This document shows positions 60,001 to 64,000 of a DNA stretch of 64,000 bases, piece by piece. Position 1 is the first letter of the stretch. The number at the start of each line of letters is the position of its first letter. Below the pieces are notes generated by a model. It was not told the DNA's origin, made no database searches, and saw only the letters and a list, made by a program, of their open reading frames with translations. The translations under genes and the position numbers were made by a program. Origin of the DNA: an uncultured Oscillospiraceae bacterium (GTDB taxonomy: Bacteria > Bacillota > Clostridia > Oscillospirales > Ruminococcaceae). The stretch is from NCBI GenBank assembly GCA_902490585.1, contig CABUEI010000007.1, forward strand, positions 1-64,000, written 5' to 3'.

Positions 60001-60472
60001 CGTTTATGTAAACTCCGTTCTCGACAATATGGAAACGTGACGTCTTTCTGAGCCATACGTTTCTGTATATACCTGCACCGCTGTACCAACGGGTGTTCGG
60101 CGATTTGTGATTTACTTTGACTAATATGCGGTTGTCGCCGTTTTTAAGCGCATCGGTGATATCAAAACTGAACGTTGTGTAGCCGTATTTCCACTCGCCG
60201 ACTTCCTTACCGTTTACATAAACGGTAGTATCCATATATACACCGTCAAAAATTATGATATAGCAATCGTCTTTGTCGAGGCTGTCTATATCGAAGTGCT
60301 TTTCATACCAGCCGCAACCGGATTTATAAAGGTTTGCGGTATCGCCTATAAGCCAGTCATGAGGTATCTCGACATTGTACCAATGTATGTTTTCAAGCGC
60401 CGTTTCATCGCTGTCGGGAGCGGTGAGGGCAAATTTCCAGTTGTCATTGAATAGGACTTTTCTGTTTTTCAT
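57017..60472 (-). CDS. GH2 family beta-galactosidase-like enzyme with C-terminal binding domains
   Basis: A 1151-aa glycoside hydrolase family 2 enzyme without a signal peptide, so cytoplasmic. It has an N-terminal jelly-roll sugar-binding domain (about 1-145), an Ig-like domain, and a TIM barrel with acid/base Glu 382 (WSIGNEIYD) and nucleophile Glu 461 (YGSETAS). Then come DUF4982-like (about 585-650) and GH2 C5-like (about 665-770) domains. The last about 240 residues hold two beta-sandwich modules resembling CBM6/36 (GFNSVDFGGGTKSITI; IEFNDLDFADGTEKITV). Specificity may be beta-galactoside or another beta-linked sugar. The gene is monocistronic with promoter and terminator. Confidence 0.87.
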   Translation of the reverse strand: MKNRKVLFNDNWKFALTAPDSDETALENIHWYNVEIPHDWLIGDTANLYKSGCGWYEKHFDIDSLDKDDCYIIIFDGVYMDTTVYVNGKEVGEWKYGYTTFSFDITDALKNGDNRILVKVNHKSPNTRWYSGAGIYRNVWLRKTSRFHIVENGVYINARCSDSDRREHGKWKVTAQTSLSSTLSGLLKYTVINPEGKETYSCERRVCGKNDKLVFYTDAPKLWDLVIPNVYTMSVILYDEEGNRLDEVTEKFGFRTTKFSSGEGFLLNGLHVKLNGVCMHHDLGALGSAVNYDATLRQLERLKEMGVNAIRTSHNPPSRELMELCDKMGFLVDSEVFDMWELAKNENDYHRFFPEWYKKDVAAWIQRDRNHPSVIMWSIGNEIYDTHKSPRGLEVAKMLCEEVEKNDPMHNALPTIASNYMQWENAQNVADYIKLAGYNYAEKLYNEHHEKHPDWVIYGSETASTVRSRGIYHFPYDTSLLVYDDLQCSDLGNSVVNWGASPLKSYAMDTAAEYSMGQFVWTGFDYIGEPTPYNTKNSYFGIIDTAGFEKDSFWFYKSVWDISEEKPFIHVSPCYWDFNEGQMIDVIVYSNLPYIRLHYCGKMYEGQEIDHRTENKLSAHFVVPFHKNKPLAVRGYSSADCAVDDYEKEEVLFTSLEPHSINMDPDRLEVKADGRSLAFITVTAEDMMGQEVQNAVNRIKFTVSGAGRLVGLDNGDSTDYDSYKGDNKKLFSGKLLAIIQSTFETGDIVITAESEGLEPKTVTLTAIAPETAPQGVSVVTENAFPVVTNTYTKEIPVRKIELSDSGERILTKENDTVEISVKICPESATFRDIEFKCCADNGVEISYAKVISFDGNTATLKAFGDGNFRLRAYSKNGTDIPKIISELEYTAEGLGKAEKNPYIFIAACLCDFSNVPVTTIDRGSLGGFDGRTVVGFNSVDFGGGTKSITISVGNCGGGEDYPVELYLGDADNGGEYIGTFGIKNNGGWDRAYPQTFDLPRRISGIHDISFVINNSCIFGGFEFAKYDRAYSENAAADNDNLYGDDYKVNGSCVEEIGNNVVIEFNDLDFADGTEKITVTGRTPLDNCTIQLRVNDKDGNQTTRLLEFPHADGYTPVTFDIDRIAGANNIAFVFLPGTQFDMKSFRFIKSEE

Positions 60473-60525
60473 GTATGTTTTCCTTTCGGCGTCAACGCTG
60501 AATGTACGATTAATGTATCAATCTT

Positions 60526-60554
60526 ATTGTATCAGTTTAATTACCGAAAATCAA
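60526..60554 (-). promoter_or_regulatory. Promoter of the GH2 gene
   Basis: Minus strand TTGATT (60549-60554), 17-bp spacer, TACAAT (60526-60531). A direct repeat TGATACA overlaps and follows the -10 (14 bp apart), a possible operator. Confidence 0.6.
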
Positions 60555-60583
60555 GCGGAAAACGATTTATGCGAAAAAAGTTT

Positions 60584-60611
60584 TTGACCCCTCGGTTTCC
60601 CGAGGGGTCAA
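60584..60611 (-). terminator. Hairpin between the NlpC/P60-like gene and the GH2 promoter
   Basis: TTGACCCCTCGG / CCGAGGGGTCAA, perfect 12-bp stem with loop TTTC. On the minus strand AAAAC then TTTTTT follow, so termination for the gene ending at 60835 is plausible but the T run is displaced. The gap from 60612 to 60834 has no credible gene. Confidence 0.6.
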
Positions 60612-60834
60612 GATATATAAGAGAGGAGAATTTGCTGCCATGCAGCGATATGATGACATTATCTGATGCTTTAAAAATGTTTGCGGAATGTTGCGGTATA
60701 TTATCGGTAAATTGATGTCATGATACAAAACGTAAGAGAAAAATGTTGTTGTGAAATTTCTGTGCGTTACTGCGATATAATTGATATGTTGCAAAACGAT
60801 GCGGGAGTGTTAGGAAAACTTGCGATAAAAGCGT

Positions 60835-61482
60835 TTAACCCACTCTTACAGCCTTTAAGAAGTTGTCGATATAATATACCGACTTCAGACTTGCGGTGCG
60901 GACTTTCTGTTCCGGATAAGGACTGAACACCAATGTGTCATCGCCCGTATATACACCGCCGAAGAACGAATCGCCGTCCTTTATGAAGACAATATCGCCC
61001 TTTTCAAGATTTTCAAGCGTTACTTCGGTTCCCATTTCTTTCTGAGCGATAAGACCCCTGGGACAATCAATGCCGTTTGATGTCAGTGCATAATAGATAA
61101 GTCCCGAATTGTCAAAACCTGTTTCTGCACTGTAGCCGCCTTCAACGAACGGTTTGCCGAGCATATCATAAGCGGATTTTGCTATAGCCTCACCTTTTTC
61201 GGACGGTGCTACGGGCTTTGTATCGCCTGAGCTGTCATCGGAAGAACTGTCTTCGCTTGACGTATCATCAGAAGAACTGTCCTCGCTTGATGTATTGTCG
61301 GAAGAATTATCCGATGAAGTTTCGGAAGAGTTATCCGAGCTTTCGTCTACGGAACTCTGAACACTGTCCTGCGGATTATTTCCGCCGTCATCGGACGGAG
61401 AATTGTTTCCCGAACAAGCGGTGAATGAAGTTAAAGCCACAACTGTAAGTATTGCTAAGATTAATGATAATTTCTTTTTCAT
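60835..61482 (-). CDS. NlpC/P60-fold lipoprotein lacking catalytic residues, copy 1
   Basis: A 215-aa lipoprotein (lipobox FTAC, Cys 23) with a Ser/Asp repeat linker (about 25-95) and a C-terminal NlpC/P60 fold: AYDMLGKPFVEGGYS, FDNSGLIYYAL, CPRGLIAQKEMG, LEKGDIVFI, FGGVYTGDDTLVFSPYP. The family nucleophile Cys in DCSG is Asn here (N125), and the His of HVGIY is Phe (174). It should therefore not cleave peptidoglycan and may bind or regulate. An array of seven WalR-like half-sites lies just upstream of its promoter. Confidence 0.85.
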   Translation of the reverse strand: MKKKLSLILAILTVVALTSFTACSGNNSPSDDGGNNPQDSVQSSVDESSDNSSETSSDNSSDNTSSEDSSSDDTSSEDSSSDDSSGDTKPVAPSEKGEAIAKSAYDMLGKPFVEGGYSAETGFDNSGLIYYALTSNGIDCPRGLIAQKEMGTEVTLENLEKGDIVFIKDGDSFFGGVYTGDDTLVFSPYPEQKVRTASLKSVYYIDNFLKAVRVG

Positions 61483-61535
61483 AATATCACGACCTTTACT
61501 TTATCCGTGCTGTGTCGTCCTCTGTCCTTGATTTA

Positions 61536-61563
61536 AGTATAGCATAAAAACCGCAAAAAGCAA
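61536..61563 (-). promoter_or_regulatory. Promoter of NlpC/P60-like copy 1 (extended -10)
   Basis: Minus strand TTGCTT (61558-61563), 16-bp spacer, TATACT (61536-61541) preceded by TGC, an extended -10. The poor -35 fits an activated promoter, with boxes directly upstream. Confidence 0.65.
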
Positions 61564-61573
61564 TTAAAATTCG

Positions 61574-61642
61574 GTTACAATACGGTAACAATTTGGTTAC
61601 AAATGGTTACAAAACGGTTACAACGGTTACAAAACGGTAACA
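61574..61642 (-). promoter_or_regulatory. Array of seven WalR-like TGTWAC half-sites
   Basis: On the minus strand TGTAAC or TGTTAC occurs with its plus-strand left end at 61574, 61585, 61596, 61606, 61617, 61626 and 61637 (steps 11, 11, 10, 11, 9, 11). Four gaps are exactly 5 bp, as in the WalR/YycF consensus TGTWAH-N5-TGTWAH. The nearest site is 10 bp upstream of the -35. Confidence 0.68.
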
Positions 61643-61670
61643 AATCAAAATTGCCCCGAAACACAAAAAC

Positions 61671-61691
61671 ACCGCCTGCTAAGCAGACGGT
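61671..61691 (-). terminator. Terminator of NlpC/P60-like copy 2
   Basis: ACCGCCTGCT / AGCAGACGGT, a 10-bp stem with one mismatch, followed on the minus strand by TTTTTG. Confidence 0.75.
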
Positions 61692-61732
61692 ATTCCTGTA
61701 GTTTTATATGAAGGACAATGTCATAATCGTGT

Positions 61733-62353
61733 TTATGCAACTCTTACCGCACAGTTGAAACTGTTTTTCCAGTAAGTGCTGTTTATATCGGCGAACTTTA
61801 CTTTTTCGCCGGGGTAAGGGCTGTAAATAAGCTGACCGTTACCTGTATATATACCGCCGAAATCAATAGTTTCGCCGGTTTCGGAATCTTTATCCGTGAA
61901 GAAGAGGATATCTCCGGGTTCGATTTCATCGAAACTTACCGTTGTACCCATTTCTTTCTGTGCGGCTGTACCTCTCGGACAATTGATAAATCCGTTTTCA
62001 CGCAGAACGTAATATATAAGACCCGAATTGTCAAAACCCTGCTCGGGTGTCGCCATGCCGCTGACATAATCAACGCCGACAAGCGCTTCGGCAGTTGCTA
62101 CGATCTGAGTGCGTAAATCATTTACGGTGCTGTTGTCGGAACTGCTTGTATCAGAGCTTTCGGGAAGAGATATTATATCCGATACCGTTGTCTGCTGTGA
62201 CGAAGGTTCTGAACTGCTACTCTGCGGTGTTGTTGATGATGTGTCGGGTGTCGAATTGTCCGTTGATGTTGTATCTGAGCCGCATCCGCTTAATGTAAAC
62301 ACCGATGTCAGAATCAGTGCTACAGTAAACACAGTGACTGCGATTTTTTTCAT
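61733..62353 (-). CDS. NlpC/P60-fold lipoprotein lacking catalytic residues, copy 2
   Basis: A 206-aa paralogue of the gene at 60835: lipobox LSGC (Cys 24), Ser/Thr-rich linker, then ALVGVDYVSGM, QGFDNSGLIYYVL, CPRGTAAQKEMG, IEPGDILFF, FGGIYTGNGQLIYSPYP. Again Asn (109) replaces the catalytic Cys, and Phe-Gly (165-166) stands where HV of HVGIY should be. The same changes in both copies point to a conserved inactive subfamily, not decay. The start is the ATG at 62353 after GGAGGG. It has its own promoter. Confidence 0.85.
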   Translation of the reverse strand: MKKIAVTVFTVALILTSVFTLSGCGSDTTSTDNSTPDTSSTTPQSSSSEPSSQQTTVSDIISLPESSDTSSSDNSTVNDLRTQIVATAEALVGVDYVSGMATPEQGFDNSGLIYYVLRENGFINCPRGTAAQKEMGTTVSFDEIEPGDILFFTDKDSETGETIDFGGIYTGNGQLIYSPYPGEKVKFADINSTYWKNSFNCAVRVA

Positions 62354-62432
62354 TTCTACCCTCCGTGCGACAGTAGCATAACGCTTTTCTGCTGTCGTCT
62401 GAGATGTACTGTTATTTCTCTGTACACTATAT

Positions 62433-62461
62433 AGTATATCCCAAAAGGTACGAAAAGTCAA
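62433..62461 (-). promoter_or_regulatory. Promoter of NlpC/P60-like copy 2
   Basis: Minus strand TTGACT (62456-62461), 17-bp spacer, TATACT (62433-62438). No WalR-like boxes upstream, unlike copy 1. Confidence 0.65.
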
Positions 62462-62537
62462 GTGAATATTTCCCATTTTATGCTGATATACAGCTATATA
62501 TGGTGTAGCTTTGCTGAAAGATTATGTTGATATTGTG

Positions 62538-62567
62538 AAAAGAGCCTCCCGTAAAGGAGGCTCTTTT
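62538..62567 (-). terminator. Terminator of the small membrane protein gene
   Basis: AAAAGAGCCTCC / GGAGGCTCTTTT, perfect 12-bp stem with loop CGTAAA and T run, 5 bp after the stop codon. Confidence 0.88.
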
Positions 62568-62571
62568 TTAA

Positions 62572-62808
62572 TTACTTATTCTTTTTCTTCTTGCCGACAA
62601 TGTATGTGATAACGCCGACTGCAACTAAAACTACAAGAGCTACAATGCAGATGATGATCGCTGTCATATCAAATGTAACGCCTGTATTTGTGTTACCGCT
62701 GCTTTCGCCTACTACAGTGCTTACGCCTATTCCGTCAGCAAAGCAGGTGATGCCGAGTAATATTGACATAGCCATAGCTGTTACGGCAGAAGTTAATTTC
62801 TTCATCAT
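62572..62808 (-). CDS. Small exported membrane-anchored protein
   Basis: A 78-aa protein: signal peptide (cleavage near CFADG), a short Gly/Ser/Thr/Asn-rich external segment of about 20 residues, one C-terminal membrane helix (AIIICIVALVVLVAVGVITYIV) and a KKKKNK tail. The layout is that of a tiny surface peptide anchored by its C-terminus, like a sortase substrate without an LPXTG motif. No family recognised. The start is the ATG at 62808, 9 nt after AAAGGA; an earlier ATG overlaps that site. Own promoter and terminator. Confidence 0.7.
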   Translation of the reverse strand: MMKKLTSAVTAMAMSILLGITCFADGIGVSTVVGESSGNTNTGVTFDMTAIIICIVALVVLVAVGVITYIVGKKKKNK

Positions 62809-62840
62809 AAGTATCATTCCTTTCTTTTTCTGTAAGGACT

Positions 62841-62869
62841 ACTATACTACATTTCCACCGAAAATGCAA
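62841..62869 (-). promoter_or_regulatory. Promoter of the small membrane protein gene
   Basis: Minus strand TTGCAT (62864-62869), 17-bp spacer, TATAGT (62841-62846). It lies just after the stop codon of the upstream GH5 gene. Confidence 0.6.
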
Positions 62870-62908
62870 GCGGAAATATATACAAATTTTTTCAGCCTAC
62901 AGCAAGGA

Positions 62909-64000
62909 TTATTCTGTTACAACTTTCGGAGCTTTGGTAGCCTTTGAACCGTTCATTATAGCCTTAATGATCGTCGGCTGTGTAACTGTGCATTTTGAAC
63001 GGTCAAATAAACCAAAACCGTTTCTGCCATTATAACCGTTATCCCAATAAACCGTTACGATATTTCTCTTGTGAGCGGCATAGTTTACATACTCTGCAAA
63101 GTAAGCACGGTAAACTGTACTGCGGCTGTCTTTATAGCTCTTATCTATAGCGCCGTATTCGCCGATAATTACACCGTAACCGTTCTTGATGAAGGAATTA
63201 TACAGCTTATCGAACTGGGCGTCAACATACGATTCGCCACCGCTTTTAATGGTCTGACCCTTTATTGTTTCGCCCCATCTGAAAATACCGGGCGCATCTT
63301 CCTTTATGCAGAACTGCCACGGGTCGTAATAGTGAACTGAGATCATCACTCTTCCTGTGCTATCGTTTGGAATTTTGAAGCCGTAATCGCCTGTGGTATA
63401 ATTAATGTCGGTGTTCCAGCCGGGAACAAGAAGATAACGCTTGTTGTTCTTGCCGCCTGATTTTCTTACCGTATCAACAAAAATCTGGTTATACGCATTG
63501 ATATTATTGTAATATTCCGGTTTGGGATTGCCGTATGTATTGTCAAATTCCTCGTTCATAGACTCGAACACGAGGTGTTCGTCATAATTCTTGAAGCGCT
63601 TTGCTATCTGCTCCCAGACCTTTTCGTACTTGGCTTTTATCTTCTTCTGCTCGGAAGCGGATTCGCCGCAGAGAAGCCAGCTGCCTTTTACGGTGTAGTA
63701 GCCGTCTCCGTGAACGTTGATTATAGCGTAAAGTCCGTTATCAATGCACATATCGACTACTTCCTGTACTCTGTCGAGCCACTTTGAGTCGATAGTGTAG
63801 TTGGGGCCTGCACCTATCTTCGAAAGATATGATACGGGGATACGGATAGACTTGAAGCCCTGTGCCTTTACCTGCTTGATGAGCTTTTCGGTAATTACGG
63901 GGTTGCCCCACGCTGTTTCGCCCGGTGTTCCGCCCGAGTTCGCCTCAAGCTGATTGCCGAGGTTCCAGCCGGGCATAAGGTTCTGTGCAAAGCTTACAGA
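62909..64000 (-). CDS. GH5 family cellulase, 5' end beyond the window
   Basis: The last 363 residues of a glycoside hydrolase family 5 enzyme; the frame is open to the right edge, where SVSFAQNLMPGWNLGNQLEA marks the start of the barrel. Catalytic elements: SIRIPVSY, INVHGDGYY, acid/base Glu in FESMNEEFD, HYYDPWQF, nucleophile Glu in IIGEYGAI, and WDNGYNGRNGFGLFDR. This set resembles the endoglucanase/xyloglucanase-type GH5 enzymes of rumen and gut clostridia (GH5_4-like). The protein ends just after the barrel, so any signal peptide or binding module must be N-terminal and outside the window. No clear terminator precedes the next promoter. Confidence 0.9.
   Translation of the reverse strand, partial: SVSFAQNLMPGWNLGNQLEANSGGTPGETAWGNPVITEKLIKQVKAQGFKSIRIPVSYLSKIGAGPNYTIDSKWLDRVQEVVDMCIDNGLYAIINVHGDGYYTVKGSWLLCGESASEQKKIKAKYEKVWEQIAKRFKNYDEHLVFESMNEEFDNTYGNPKPEYYNNINAYNQIFVDTVRKSGGKNNKRYLLVPGWNTDINYTTGDYGFKIPNDSTGRVMISVHYYDPWQFCIKEDAPGIFRWGETIKGQTIKSGGESYVDAQFDKLYNSFIKNGYGVIIGEYGAIDKSYKDSRSTVYRAYFAEYVNYAAHKRNIVTVYWDNGYNGRNGFGLFDRSKCTVTQPTIIKAIMNGSKATKAPKVVTE

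Noticed and set aside
60650..60715. Micro-frame beginning MMTLSDALKMF, resembling small holin-like toxins
   Set aside because: It lacks the hydrophobic second half of such peptides (it ends AECCGILSVN) and has no ribosome site at a proper distance. It could be a relic at most.

Overview
The window reads as the chromosome of an anaerobic, Gram-positive gut or rumen clostridium of the Ruminococcaceae/Oscillospiraceae type ([Eubacterium] siraeum- or Ruminococcus-like). This is inference from gene content and layout: a Firmicutes-order S10-spc-alpha ribosomal operon with a KOW protein between map and infA, zinc-ribbon S14, RNase Y, YfhO, DHHW-family lipoproteins, DUF6106, an ECF sigma/DUF4367 pair, two GH5 cellulase-like proteins and a GH2 enzyme. 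Promoters are mostly near-consensus sigma-A type with 17-bp spacers, Shine-Dalgarno sites are strong, and TTG starts are frequent.

Left arm (1-24 kb). Minus strand: nrdR, a TIM-barrel isomerase, a YfhO-type membrane protein, secF/secD, purB. Then tRNA-Pro(GGG), a two-gene lipoprotein operon (transglutaminase-like plus IseA-like), a divergent XRE regulator, a small RDAC-like protein overlapping tcdA, an ECF sigma/membrane partner operon, and a small secreted protein. A thioredoxin-reductase-like flavoprotein without the usual NADPH motifs follows, with its 3' end and terminator tandemly repeated. Next come tRNA-Leu(CAA), rny, a GH5 lipoprotein, the DUF6106-carboxypeptidase-tsaD operon and two small exported proteins.

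Middle (24-40.4 kb). One minus-strand ribosomal super-operon runs rpsJ to rplQ with secY, adk, map, infA and rpoA. It has a promoter at 40.35 kb, a leader of about 300 nt and a structured rpsD-rpoA gap.

Right arm (40.5-64 kb). A YabE/Rpf-like 3D-domain protein lies downstream of an array of WalR-like boxes. An alpha/beta hydrolase gene is broken by one in-frame TGA. A relatively A+T-rich pair of dynamin-like GTPases (44.0-47.8 kb) resembles the two-dynamin Eleos antiphage type and is flanked by imperfect direct repeats and a mosaic repeat block. An ACP/FkbH-like/two-DHHW cluster suggests surface-polymer acylation without its MBOAT acyltransferase. Then come a DUF308 protein with a possible permuted papain-fold tail, rnpB, folC, a Nudix hydrolase, a large GH2 enzyme, two NlpC/P60-fold lipoproteins that both lack the catalytic Cys and His, a small membrane protein, and a GH5 cellulase cut by the window edge.

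Strongest leads: the dynamin pair, the two TGTWAC arrays upstream of cell-wall genes, the two apparently dead NlpC/P60 paralogues, and the duplicated gene tail at 15.8-16.4 kb.
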